From Isoetes taiwanensis (lineage: Eukaryota; Streptophyta; Lycopodiopsida; Isoetales; Isoetaceae): a stretch of 64,000 nt of DNA. Position 1 is the stretch's first letter. Each line of letters starts with the position of its first letter. Shown here piece after piece: positions 12,170 to 23,455 of this stretch. The DNA is taken from NCBI GenBank assembly GCA_021234155.1, contig JAJEKV010000053.1:222523-286522 (forward strand). Reading direction: 5' to 3'. The notes under the pieces are model-generated. The model was not told the DNA's origin. It saw only the letters and a program-made list of their open reading frames with translations, and ran no database searches. The position numbers and the translations under genes were made by a program.

Positions 12170-12207
12170 TTGCGACCTATTATGCGACCTATTATCGACC
12201 TATCTTT
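12170..12207 (-). repeat. short tandem repeats at the LINE 5' end
   Basis: The unit GCGACCTATTAT occurs almost three times in a row (GCGACCTATTATGCGACC, then TATTATCGACCTAT). On the minus strand this is the extreme 5' end of the LINE, where short tandem promoter-like repeats are common. Confidence 0.5.
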
Positions 12208-12215
12208 ACATTTAT

Positions 12216-12935
12216 TGTGGTGGCTTTTGAAGATATAGGAGATGAATCGATATTTATGACTTACTTTTGGGGAGGAGATGGTTAGCCTTGTGGATGCGAG
12301 GCCGGTCTGGTCTCAAGGGAGATGTACCATCTCCAATGGCTCTCGAGGCTGCTACAATTTATAACCAAGAGGGCTCCTATGACTCCAAGGAAGAGGTACA
12401 TTTTATTAAAGAAATGCTAATTGAAGAACCTTTGGGATCTTACGGGATAAAAATACAAAACCAAGAAAATATGAAATGGTTCCTCTTATTATGGAAAGTG
12501 CACCTCGACATACAAGGACCATGAGGATTCTTATGGTTTGATGGAGGTATCTCTAAAAAATTAAATGTTGCATCATCTTTGCTATTTTGAAAAACTCTTC
12601 TCACAAACTCTTAGCTAAAGTAGGAAGGATCTTTCCTCAAGTCACTTCTAATGTGGCGAGAATATAAAGCCTTGATTGCGAGGTCTCGAGGGAAGCTAAA
12701 TCTATGAATATTGCCAATATTCACATTTATGGTGATTCACAATTGTCTGCGAGACAAGTTTGGGGAGACTATCAAACAAAAATGCGAGATATGGAGCTCT
12801 TGAAGAATCAAGCAATGGGAGTGCTCTCGAGCTTTGCTTCATGGGAAATCACTCATATCCCAGGAAAACAGAATTTTTTGAAGGCGATGCCTTGTGTAGG
12901 GAGACTCTCATGTCACACTTAAGCGGGGGAGCTAT
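12216..12935 (+). pseudogene. linker and upstream RNase H of gypsy element 2
   Basis: 12216-12520 is the protease-to-RNase H linker, resuming after the LINE with VVAFEDIGDES-like text. The RNase H follows: WFDGGISKK near 12537-12565 (first Asp), SNVAEYK-like text near 12650 (Glu, frame broken), IYGDSQLSARQVWGDYQ at 12725-12776 (second Asp) and ITHIPGKQN..EGDALC near 12850-12900 (last Asp). This is a full set of RNase H landmarks and it lies before the RT at 13190. The same order is seen in element 1. Confidence 0.75.
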
Positions 12936-13149
12936 CCACGAAGATGATCTTGATGACAATGAGGTAAAAGCACTCTGTCCTATTTTGACCATTGATGCAT
13001 CGAGAAAAAAAAATTTGAAGAGATTGTAATCACTAAGAATGGTAAGACTCGAACCTTGTTTGTTGGGGATTTGATTGAATATCAAAACAAAGAGAACATA
13101 CAAGTTTTTTGAAGAAAGGAAAGATGTATTTGCTTGGGATTATTGAGTT

Positions 13150-13930
13150 ATCGAATTATCAAACGATGTATGTCAATTGAAATTAAGATTAAAGAAGGTT
13201 GTAAACTGTTTTCAAAAATTAAGAAGGATTAATGCTTCACTAATGGGACTAATTAAAGATGAATTGGATAAGATGTTGGATCGAGGTGTTATTATTGAAA
13301 TTATTAACCCAGAATGGGTATCTTGTATTGTTCTGTGGAGAAGAAAAGTGGTGCTTTAAAAATTTGCATTGACTATCGAGACCTCAACAAAGCTACCATC
13401 AAAGATTGTTACCCTTTGCCCTTTTTAGAAGAAATCTTATATGTTGTAGCGGGTAAAGAGGTGTATTCATTTTTTAGATGGCTTCTCGGGGATTCAATCA
13501 GTTAGTATTAAAGAAGAAGACCAACCCAAGACCTCTTTTATTACCCCTTGGGGAACTTATGCAATGAAAAGAATGCCTTTTGGACTAATGAATGCACTGC
13601 TACTCCGAGAGGAGAGCCATGGATGTTATTTTTAGGCCTATGTCTCCTCAAAATTGAGTTTATTTGGATGACCTTTGTTTAGGATCTCACCCTACTAATC
13701 ATTTGGAATTGTTGGCAAAAATATGTTCTTTGTGTAGGGAATGAGTCAACCTTAATCCAAAGAAATGTATTTTTGCATCAAAGGACAACTTTTGGGACAC
13801 GAGGTATCCAACAATGGTATCTGGTGGCACAAAGAAAAGGTTGAAGCTCTCAAAAAGCTGGTGCCCCAAAAACACGAAGCGGGTCAAAAAGTTTTATTGG
13901 CATGACTAGTTTTCTTAGGATGTATATTCC
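13150..13930 (+). pseudogene. reverse transcriptase of gypsy element 2
   Basis: The landmarks are LIKDELDKMLDRGVIIEIIN (13250-13310), CIDYRDLNKATIKDCYPLPF (13363-13420), an AGKEVYSFF segment (13450-13475), FxTPWGTYAMKRMPFGLMNA-type text (13530-13600, frame-shifted), and the catalytic YLDD near 13655-13667. A KKVEALKKL-type connection is at 13830-13860. All are ordered as in Ty3/gypsy. At least four frameshifts. Confidence 0.85.
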
Positions 13931-14039
13931 TAATTTTGCTCACATTATAAGTCCTATTTCTAAGTTGACAAGAATAGGCCCGGGATTTCCAAATCGAGAG
14001 TAAGTATGTTCTGTCACATGGTCATCAGATTGCCAAGAG

Positions 14040-14340
14040 TCTTTTGAGTTGCTTATAAAGTCCATTTGTGAAGCAACTCTCTCCTAAAAACCAGATTTGG
14101 CCAAGCCATTTGAGGTCTACATTACTATTACTAAAAAGCCATAGGCTTAGCTATTCAGGGGACAAGCACACCATAGCTTTTGCCCGGCAAACAATGGAGT
14201 TCAAGCTGAAGAAAAATACACGAGAATGGAGAAAGTCTTCTTTGCTCTCATGTTTCTCATTAATGAGACAAGGTCATTTATTATTGAAGAGTTGAGTTCA
14301 AGTTTATATGAAGCAAAATCCAATGGGTTTGTTATTTGGT
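14040..14340 (+). pseudogene. gypsy-type RNase H of element 2
   Basis: This is the second RNase H, after the RT. KPFEVYITI near 14100-14130 replaces the usual first-Asp segment, and HTIAFARQTMEFKLKK follows at 14168-14215 with WRKS and RQGHLLLKS text. The loss of the expected Asp suggests a degenerate domain, as known for Tat elements that carry an extra RNase H. Confidence 0.6.
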
Positions 14341-14689
14341 AAGGCTACCTCTAAACCAAAAATTCAAAGGTGGGCTTGCAAGTTACAAACCTTTGATATT
14401 TCTATAAAGAGTTACATCAAGTAAAGAGTCAGTCTCTATTTACCTTATATTTTCTTTGACCATGAGGATGTAGTGGAAGTTGTTGATTTTGTGGATGCCT
14501 TAGCTTATTTCGGGTAGATGATGATGGCGGGGCCAAGGGGTTGGCGACTACCTATAAAAATTTTCTACAATTCAAGGAGATGCCCTAAAGGATTGACCTC
14601 AAACCCGACAAAAAGATTTAAAAGAAAAGTGTAGGCAGTTCAAAATGATTAATGATGTTTTATGTAAAGTCAGCGAGGGGATGGACTAT

Positions 14690-15860
14690 TCTTGAGGGTG
14701 TGTCAATGAAGAAGAATGCGCCTTGATCATTAAAGAAATGCATGAAGGAATATGTGGAGGCCATTTTTTGGAGATACTACTTGCCAAGAAAATTCTCGGT
14801 CGAGGATACTATTGGCCTACAATATTTAAAGATTGTTATCTTTGCTATAAAATCTTGCCACAAGTGCCAAATATTTGGCAAGAGGATCCTTATATCCAAT
14901 TTTGCACTAAACCCCATAATTTCTCGGGACCCTTCAAATTTGGGGATTAGATTATATTGGTCCTATTAACCCCTCTTCTGCAGGGGCAACATCAGCACAT
15001 TATTGTAGCTCTGATTATTTTACCAAATGGGCGGAGGCAATTCCTTTGAGGCAGGGCTAATGCCCTTACAACGACAAAGTTCTTACATGAGTACATTTGT
15101 GCGGTTTGGTATTCCTCTACAATTACATTACGATAGAGGTACTCCTTTTGTGAATGAAGTTATTGCTAATTTATTGACCATTCTTAAAGTCAAACATACC
15201 AAGAGTTCCTCTTACTATCCCCAAGGTAATGGTCAAGCGAAGCTACTAACAAAGTTTTGAAGGGTATTTTTGGAGAAAGCTTGGTGGATGATAATCAAAA
15301 AGGATTGGCATGTTAAATTAGTGGATGCCCTATGGGCTTATAGAGTCACCATCAAAGCAGCAACCACTCATACCCCTTTTAACTTGGTTTATGGCATTGA
15401 AGCTGTGCTTCGGTGAGAGCTTGAGCTTCCATCTCGAGGTTAGCTCATAAGTTGTGTTTGCCTTTTGAGTATGCCTTGCGGGGAAAGGACTGGATGCCCT
15501 TTTGCATTTAGAAGAATATAGGATGGAAATTTGAGAATGCTAATTTGCTTAAAAAGCCAAGGATTTGGTTGCTTTCAAAAGCTGCTCATAAAATACAAGG
15601 GATCTTCAAGGCGGAGAATTAGTTAGAAATGGAATAAATCAAGAGAGGATTCAGCCCGGTGGTTTGAGAATCTTTGGGAGGGTCCCTATGAAGTGTTGGA
15701 ACCAGGGGCACCAATTCATATTGGCTAAAGGAATTAACTTCAGGGTTTGTCACTCCCAAATCCCATCAACACTATTCATCGAGAAGAGAATGCTTGGGAT
15801 CAACACATTTGCTTGTCCCTTTTTATGCTCTAAATTTAAACAAGTTAGAATTAAATTTAG
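14690..15860 (+). pseudogene. integrase of gypsy element 2
   Basis: The HHCC zinc domain is at 14723-14870 (MHEGICGGHF then CYLCYKILPQVPNIWQ). The DDE core follows: WDYIGPI-like text near 14942 (first Asp), YDRGTPFVNEVI near 15129-15160 (second Asp), YYPQGNGQA near 15210-15240 and the Glu-containing turn after it. A C-terminal portion reads ALWAYRVTIKAATTHTPFNLVYG at 15327-15390, then a tail with WEGPYEV-like text near 15675. It is uninterrupted, unlike in element 1, and shows how the element 1 halves join. Frames are broken by small indels. Confidence 0.8.
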
Positions 15861-16607
15861 ATGTTAGATAGATTGGATTTCACTTTGTCTTAAATTTAGA
15901 ACTAATGTCTTCATTAAGTTTATGTTTGCGGATTAGCGATTATGAAGGATGAGCTATCAAATAGTCTCGGGACAAGGATTTTTATTAAGCGCCAAGTGTC
16001 ATTTGCGGGGAGCACCCTTTATCCATCTTTATTCATCTGTCTCGGTGTGGTCTTGCCCTCCATTCAGCCATGCTCTTTTATTTTTATCTCCCCAAATGTG
16101 CACTCTGCAAATTCAGCTTCACCATCATAGCGGAGAGTTGCAAGTTATTAAGACTAACTAGTTTGTGTGTTTCCATGGTGAGGTGCACCCTTTTCCCATC
16201 TTTATTCATCTGCCATAAGTAGCCACGCCATCCATCTAAACCTCTTATTCTTGTTGTTCATTTACCGGGAAGGAAGCACTTTCTGCAATTGACTTCACCA
16301 TCTAGCGAGTTGCTCTTGAAGATATTAAGGAGACACATATTCTTTTGTTTTTGTGAGACCTCAACATTTTCACATTTTCTCCCCATACACTCCATTTCCA
16401 TCACTTTCCCATCATATTAACACTCATTCCCATTCTTTTTCACATATCATATCCCATTCACATTCCCCCCCCCACATTCATTTCTACTCCATTAACACTT
16501 ACACATCACACCTCCCTCTCTACCATGATTCTCACTCAAGCACCTTGGTACAAGATTGAAGACCCTTTATGGCTGGGGGGACCAGCCATTCTTTTGTTTT
16601 GGCGAGA
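15861..16607 (+). repeat. 3' untranslated spacer of element 2 with degenerate internal repeats
   Basis: This lies between integrase and the 3' LTR and holds no coding signal. It has two or three diverged copies of a module containing GTGCACCCTTTTCCCATC-like text (15990-16050, 16170-16220) and CACTCTGCAAATTCAGC (16095-16125, 16275-16300), then a C/T/A-rich run (16370-16540). The same modules recur in element 1 at 19210-19400 and 19780-19860. No polypurine tract can be fixed; the text before the LTR is GGCGAGA. Confidence 0.5.
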
Positions 16608-18485
16608 TGTTGCCCCCAAAGGGGCAACATGCTAATGAAGGATCCATATGTTCAAACTAGGTCAACTTATTTTTAGAAGACTAGGGCAAAGCTTGGAAGA
16701 TTATTGTCACTCAACATTGTTATGGAGGTCAAAAGATGTTCATGCTTCAAGTCAAACAATGCTCAAGGTTCAAACTTCACAAAAGGTATTTTATTCAAAG
16801 TCAAATGCTTAGTCGGGGAATATGCTCTAGAAGATTACGGGTTATGAAGTTTGGAAGATATTGCTTTCGAAGTTTGGAAGTTAGAGTTTGGAAGATTCCC
16901 TTTATGGTTTCACCCTTGTCACCTTGTTTAGCCATTTTTTCCCTTCTTATATTCCCTAGCCACTTTTGCACCATTGCCCCCACATTTGCTTTTTCCTTGC
17001 CATACACACTTACTCCATACCTTGTTTTCTTTACATCCATATCTTATTGTCATCTATCTCCACTATCCACATGAGCCTTTATTGCCCCCATTGCCATTCT
17101 CTATTTCTCACCCCATATTTTATGGTTAAACCCTTGTTGGCTCTCCACTCCTTGAAATTGGTCTCATGGTCCTAATAACTTCAAATTAGGTTATGGGTAT
17201 TTGATACCATGGTCTAAAAGCATGCATAAAACTCAAGATAATATAAGCTTTAAGCTTGAACCATGGTAGAACTTTCCTAAAATCCCAAATCTGGGGAATA
17301 TTCGGCATATTTAAGGGAAATCTTGAACCGTATCAGCGGAAATTCCCAAAAATATCGACCATGAACCCTAAATCGAGTTTTCGGCTCGAATCACGCGGAT
17401 TTGATTCCATTCTCCTGCAACCAATCTATTCTTGGATCCGGAACTTAAGCAATAATTTAAGCCTAAATTTGTCACCGAAATCTTGAAACCGAAATCAAAA
17501 ACTATATCTGGGGAAAGCATAATCGAGCATTTTTAGAAGGCCAGTATTAGGATCCTACATTGATCATTCTTTGAGCAAGATCTGGGCCGATCCTTGAAGT
17601 TCTTGAGCTCTCCTCAATTGGATCCACAAGATTTGGTTGACATTACCTTCAAAAATTATTTATTGACTTGAGAAGATTATTTTCTGTGATTTAAAGCTAT
17701 GAAGCATCCTTATATTACATTATCATGATATATTTACCTCCATATCAATTCAAATTGATTGCCAAGTTGTCAAATCCATCTACGATATATTATTCTACAA
17801 TTCTTGCTACAAAATATTCTCTGAGAAAATTCTAGTGTGTATTTCTATTCCTTTGAACCACTTGCCATCTATCCTTAGAGCACAATGGAGTCCAAAGGAG
17901 TTGGAATCATTCAAAAATACCAAGTATAGCTCAAATTCAAAAAAATTGCTCTCGAGGGTTTGGGCGGTTTTGGTGTATTTTGCCAAATCTAGCCACAAAA
18001 AATACTTTTACACATCAAATGAAGATTTGATTGATTGCCCCTCTTCCCTAGCATCATTGCAACCTATCTACTTTGGAATTTCTCAAAAGATGATTGGCAA
18101 CTCTATATCTCAATTTCTAATCCTTGTTTTCTACATTTGACCTCTATTGACCAAAATTTGACCCCACTTTGAGCTCGAATAACTCCTGATTAAGTCTCGA
18201 CTTGGTCAGAGAGGTTTTCTGATTGGTTAACTACAAGCTTTTTGACCAAGTCTATTGCATCTGACTTAGAAAATCGATCTGCATCTCGACACCACATTTG
18301 TTTTGGCAAAGGTACTATTTTTTGGAAATGGGAAAGGTATAGAACTCGAACTTTTTGAACTTGTTTTTGGGATTTCCTTGCATAGACTGATCACCTCAAG
18401 TGATCTGGAGGTTCTAACCCCAATTTGAGTGAAAACTTGAATTGGTTCCTTGTGGTTGACCTTTAAGCCAGGTTTAGGGTCAACA
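16608..18485 (+). repeat. 3' LTR of gypsy element 2
   Basis: Partner of 4562-6434 with the same ends (TGTTGCCCCC to GGTCAACA). It is followed directly by AGTTTTGAAAAG, the continuation of the element 1 integrase. Differences from the 5' LTR are dominated by small indels and by changes at CAG/CTG trinucleotides. Confidence 0.9.
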
Positions 18486-18965
18486 AGTTTTGAAAAGCAT
18501 TTTACAGAAAACAATGGATGATAACCAAAGGGATTGGCATGTTAAATTGGTGGATGCTCTTTGGGCTTATAGAGTTACTATTAAAGCAGCAACCACTCAC
18601 ACACCTTTCAACCTAGTTTATGGCATTGAAGCTGTGCTTCCAGTAGAGCTTGAGCTCCCATCTCTAAGGTTAGCTCACAAGCTATGCTTACCTTTTGAAA
18701 ATGCCTTGCAGGAGAGACTGGATACTCTTCTGCATTTAGAAGAATATAGGATGGAGGCTGAGAATGCCAATCTGCTAAAGAAAGGTAAAGATTTGGCTGC
18801 TTTCGGAGCTGCTCATAAAATACAAGGGACCTTGAGGCGGGAGGGCTAGTTCTAAAATGGAATAAATCAAGGGAAGACTTCGGCTAGTAAGTTTGAAAAT
18901 CGTGGGAAGGTCCCTATGAGGTCTTTGGAACCAGAGGCACCAATTCTTATTGGTTAAAGGAATTA
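18486..18965 (+). pseudogene. integrase of gypsy element 1, C-terminal part
   Basis: The open segment to 18849 begins SILQKTMDDNQRDWHVKLVD and continues with WAYRVTIKAATTHTPFNLVY, GIEAVLPVELELPS and a leucine-rich helical stretch. It matches the element 2 integrase at 15250-15620. The C-terminal WEGPYEV-type motif is near 18900. It starts exactly at the end of element 2's 3' LTR, so it is the severed second half of the domain begun at 3980. This is the best preserved coding block of element 1. Confidence 0.85.
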
Positions 18966-20191
18966 ACTTAGGGGTACCACTCCCAAATCCCATCAACACT
19001 ATTCACTTGAAAAGGTCTTTGGGATCGAGCATATATGCTTATCCCTTTTTATGCTTTAAATTTTTTAGAATTAGAGTTAAGATTAGATAGGTTAAATTCC
19101 CCTTTGTCTTGATTTTTAGTATTAATTCTTTCATTTGAGTCCATGTTTGCAGCCGACCAAGGTGCAAAATATATTATCAAACAATTCAAGACAAAAATTT
19201 CTACTAATAATTTGTCAAGTGTCATCTGCCGGGGAGCATCCTTCTCTCATCCACACTCATCTGTTTTACTGTGGTCCTACCTCCCACCTAGCTATTCATT
19301 CTTCATTCCATTCCCCCAAGCATGCACTCTGCAAATTCAGCTTTACCATCATGGCAGAGTTGCAAGAATTAAGATTAACATGTTTATGTGTTTCCATGGC
19401 AGGTGCACCCTTTTCCCATCTATATTCATCGTCACAAGTAGTCACGCCATTCATTTGGACCCCTCATTAGTTTTTTTTTTTTTTTTTTTTTTTTTTGGTG
19501 GTAACATTTATGATATGAAACTGCCGAATAGCTTTTGTAGAATCAGACTAGTAAAAAATGGTCTTTTTGTGATATCCTACTTGTTCATACATGATATTCT
19601 CGTTGAAATATGTACTCTCAACCCTTGATTACTTTATCATCACTTAAATCTTCTTTTCTTCCTAATGGCTTCGTAAATATATTTGTTACAAATTTGAAAG
19701 ACGACTCAAGTTTGCTGGAAAGGATGCTTCAAATTGGCTTTTCAGTTTTTAGGGATGTTTTCATTCCTATACAAAGCACTCTGCATTTCAGCTTCACCAC
19801 CATAGCAGAGTTGCAAATTTTTGAAGGAAGGACATGCATTTTCTTGTTTTGGCGAGATCTCAACACTAGCATATTCATCTTATCTCCTTACATCATTCAC
19901 ACTTCACTCACACCATCTCTTTATCATTCTTATACTTATTTCCATTCTTATTCACCCATCACACTCCATTCACACCATATTACCACCATATTCACACTCA
20001 TTACACTCATTTCACCTCACTATCATCACAATATCACCACACTCACACTTATCTCTCCATTATTTGCACCCTATATTCTATTCCACCTTGTTCTCATTTT
20101 GCACACTCTGACAAAGTTTGAAGACCCCTCTATAGATTCCTTTTGGCATAATATGGCTGAGGGGACTAGCCATTTTCTTGTTTTGGCGAGA
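18966..20191 (+). repeat. 3' untranslated spacer of element 1
   Basis: Non-coding spacer between integrase and 3' LTR, longer than in element 2 (1.2 kb against 0.75 kb). Diverged modules recur at 19210-19270, 19310-19400 and 19780-19860. A run of 26 T (19471-19496) followed by unrelated AT-rich sequence to about 19740 may be a reverse-oriented retroposed insert, but I could not define its ends. 19870-20110 is a low-complexity CAC/TCA-rich run. Confidence 0.5.
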
Positions 20192-21886
20192 TGTTGCCCC
20201 CAAAGGGCAACATACTAATTGTTGGTTCATATGTTGAAGTTAGGAAGGCTAAGTCAAAGAAGAACTTGGTAGTCAACATTGGTGTGAAAGTCAAAGGATA
20301 TTTATCTTCAAGGTCAACTCCCATAAGGAATACTTCATTTGAGGTCAAAGGATGCTTATAAGATTTTGGGTAAGAAGATTGGAAGATACTTTTTGAAGAT
20401 TGGAAGTTAGAGTTTGGAAGACCCCATGGTGATCTAGAATCTTTTGCCCCCAAACTATTCCCATCTCCATTCCCCTATGCCTTCTCTCATTTTTTGCCTT
20501 GATTCCTCCACTCTTCCTTTATCTTATCATAAGCTCATTTCTATTTCATATTCCCATCCCATTTTTTGGCCTTTGCTTCTGAAAAACAAATCCTATTATG
20601 GAACATTAAAATCCTAGGTGGATAACTTAGGTATCATTCTAGATACCATAAGGATGCCCTATGCCACGTGGCAAGGCCAGATATGCTCCCAAATTTTTGG
20701 AAGGCATCCTCAAAGATCCCTAAAAGATTCTCAAAACTCTAAGGTTTGATTTTTCCATTTAAACCATTGAAAATTGATTTTTTAAAAGGCCAGAATCTCG
20801 AAATATACTCGAAAGATGCTCGCGAGATTCCCTCCATGAACCCTAAACTTAGAAAATACCTTCGAATTGGCCAGAGGCCTCAGTTTCTGCCTTAAATGCC
20901 TCCCGAATCTTTCCTTCCCGCCTCTTAGCTACCCAACAAACCCATAATCAATGCCTAAGATTCTGGATTCATAAAAATTTGAAAATTGGGGTGATCGACA
21001 CACAACTTTTTGAAGGCTGGGGCATCAAACCTCAACATTGATACATCTTGAGCATGATCGAAGAGCGTTTGTGAAGTATCGAGCATTCCCGATTCGATTT
21101 GAGAGAATTGGGTGATATTCTGTTATGATATTATTATATGACCTTCGAGATATTTTGATGATTGATTTATGATCCACGAAACCCATATTCATCCTATATT
21201 ACCTCCATATCAATGAAAATTGCACTTAAGTGCTTACAAAATTATTTGTCATGATCTTTTAGTATTTTTGCCATATAAACATTTTTACAGTAAGATATTC
21301 CATCATCTTTTCTTGCATATGACCATTTGCCCCTCATCTCCCATCATATTTGCACCTGTGTGCACAAAAAGTTCGAGAAAAAACCATCCACAAAACAGTG
21401 CCAAAAAAATAGTTTTAGTGATCCAAAATTTGATTGCATGCCCCACACCTTTGGGACCTATACTTCATCTCAGTTTTGGAATTTCTCAAAAATCCCCTCT
21501 GCAACTCAAGTTACAAAATTCGAGATCATGCGTGGCTTTGGTGGTATTGACCAAAAAATTGACTCAACTTTGAGATCGAATATCTTGCAAACTAGAACTC
21601 AGACTTGGTCAAGATCTTTTCCCTTGCTTGCCTATAACTTTTCTACACAAGTCACAATCATTTGACCTTGAAAATCAATCCACCTATGAGGATTACATCA
21701 ATTTGAGTGAAGGTTCCATATTCTTGAATTGGGAAAGGTATGAGTACTTGATATTTGATCTTTTGCTTTAAAAAATTCTTGTGTAGACTGATCACCTTAA
21801 GTGATCTGGAGGTTCTAACCCCAACTTGAGCACAAATTCAAGTTGGCTTCTTGTGTTTGACTCTCTAGCCAGGTTGAGAGTCAACA
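20192..21886 (+). repeat. 3' LTR of gypsy element 1
   Basis: It starts TGTTGCCCCC, ends GAGAGTCAACA, and is 1.7 kb, the same family as the LTRs of element 2 but clearly more diverged. It shares the terminal block GTAGACTGATCACCTTAAG then GTGATCTGGAGGTTCTAACC (21783-21820). The next base begins Helitron Rep coding sequence. Confidence 0.85.
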
Positions 21887-23455
21887 ACCCGTAAGACTTA
21901 TCCTCGCAGATTCTTCCACATCGGATGAAATAGGCGCTGTTGTACCGCGGTAACTGCGGTGTTACTATAAAGCCTAGAACTGCAATGATCTGGATGCGAC
22001 ACGACCATGATCCAGTATTTTTGAGTATTTTTGACCCTACATATGAACCGCTTCAATACCCGTTATTCTTCCCACATGGAACACTAGGGTGACATCCACA
22101 TAATGATCAAAACATGTCCCAAATAGATTGGTACCAAACTAGACTACTTCATGAACCTCGCTTTTCACAACTAGGTAGACTTTGCGGTGAGTACCTCGTT
22201 GATATGTATTCTAGAGTGGAAGAAGAGCGTCTTAATTATATTGTAACTGAGGGCTATCGACGAAACTTGACACAACATGAAGATGACTTCAACGACGACG
22301 AAGATCCCGATGTACATTACAAAATTCTACCAGCATCATTCTTGGGTTCTCGACGATGGTGCGCTGTCCAAGTAGCAGATGCCCTTGCGCTTGCAAGGGT
22401 CAAAGGCAGACCGAGTTTCTTCATAACTATAATAACAAATCCAGGATGGCCAAAAATAAAATATAAATTGCATCCTGGCCAAAATGCATCCGACAACCCT
22501 ATGGTCGTTGTCCGAGCATGCCATGAAAGAGTTCAATATACTAAGAACATTATTCGAAAATATCTTGGTCCCATATCCTACATGATGCATGTCACTGAAT
22601 TCCAGAAGTGTGGATTGCCCCATCCACATATATCGTAAAAGGCGAGCATGAGATCCATATAGATTGATAATCTAATCTTCGTAGAGCTACGGAAGATCCC
22701 CACGAGAGCACAAGTCGAGAAGTACATGATCCATAGACCGTGAAATGTTGCCTCAAAGAAAACAACAAATGTTGTTACAAATACCCAAAACCATTGAACC
22801 CAACAACATGCATCGACGAAAAAGGATATGTACAATACAGACGACGAACAGAGGCAGACATAAACATCGTTCCAGACTCTATTTCTGTTGAGAGAAATGG
22901 ACTGCCATATTTACGCAAACATTGTATTTACCATACATATCTTCGCATACCTTTACGGCTATATATACAAAGGCTTTGACATGACTCGTTTCCATGTTGA
23001 CTCTAAAAACGAACACCGCCTACAAATGTTCCAAAACAGTCTCCTACAACGAACAACCGTGACCAAAATCACATGAAGAATGAAATCGGGACTATACCTC
23101 GCATGCTATCTATCATCCATGGAAGCCACATGGAGAATTATGTCCTATCATATGACTGAAAAGCACCCCTCCGTAAAATGTCTTCCCCTACATTTAGAAG
23201 GACATGACAGACATTGCTTTAGAAACACATCCACATACACCAGAATCTCCCTATAGACAGATACTTCTTACGACCCCTCGCTCCGAAATTTAATGACATC
23301 ACCTACATTGATTACAATGAACAGTACACCTACAGGCCAGGTATTGTTCTCAAAGAAATCGATCATCTGGAACAGAAAGCCGCAACAATAGTCCAAAATA
23401 TCATTCATGAGAGAACTAGAGGACAACTAATCTGTAGAATACGGCTATTCCTCCC
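21887..23455 (+). pseudogene. Rep half of an old Helitron RepHel gene (5' cut by gypsy element 1)
   Basis: This is a rolling-circle replication initiator domain (Helitron_like_N). The longest open part, 22114-22638, reads WYQTRLLHEPRFSQLGRLCG, then EYLVDMYSRVEE, SFLGSRRWCAVQVADALALA and RPSFFIT. It ends at CGLPHPHIS, where the HUH motif of the intact copy (PHAHL) has become PHPH before a stop. The second catalytic block with paired tyrosines is near 22925-22975, frame-shifted. It aligns collinearly with the intact gene at 43900-45300. Upstream residues are interrupted at 21887 by the LTR. Confidence 0.85.

Larger units (their letters stand above)
8209..12207 (-). mobile_element. L1-type LINE retrotransposon inserted in element 2
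   Basis: This is a non-LTR retrotransposon in minus orientation, about 4.0 kb. It has an ORF1 (about 12130-11440), an ORF2 with apurinic endonuclease (about 11430-10740) and reverse transcriptase (about 10250-9080), and a 3' part at 8209-9080. The flanks ACTTTATT (8201-8208) and CATTTATT (about 12209-12216) look like a target-site duplication. Removal of the LINE restores the protease-to-RNase H linker seen uninterrupted in element 1 at 1460-1510. There is no plain poly-A tail; the 3' end has ATATTATTATAAT-like text. A related 3' end is at 37085-37440. Confidence 0.85.
4562..18485 (+). mobile_element. Ty3/gypsy element 2 (complete, nested in element 1)
   Basis: This is a full-length Tat-like element with LTRs of about 1.87 kb at both ends. 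Its internal region has gag, protease, RNase H, RT, a second RNase H and integrase, and is itself interrupted by a LINE (about 8209-12207). The flanks are GATTT before 4562 and AGTTT after 18485, an imperfect 5-bp target duplication. Joined, the flanks restore the integrase sequence context of element 1. Both LTRs start TGTTGCCCCC and end GGTCAACA. The coding frames are broken throughout. Confidence 0.85.
1..21886 (+). mobile_element. Ty3/gypsy element 1 (outer, 5' end outside window)
   Basis: This is a Tat-like LTR retrotransposon in plus orientation. Its gag-pol runs from base 82 to 4561, is interrupted by element 2 (4562-18485), and resumes in integrase at 18486. A 3' LTR lies at 20192-21886; the 5' LTR must lie left of the window. 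The domain order is gag, protease, RNase H, reverse transcriptase, second RNase H, integrase. Frameshifts and stops are present in every domain, so it is dead. Its 3' LTR abuts Helitron Rep coding sequence at 21887, which indicates insertion into an older Helitron gene. The two halves of integrase align with the uninterrupted integrase of element 2, which supports the nesting. Confidence 0.85.

Noticed and set aside
19610-20218. 202-residue open frame rich in S, T, H and I
   Set aside because: It arises from CAC/TCA low-complexity DNA in the gypsy 3' spacer and has no domain. The overlapping frames are open for the same reason.
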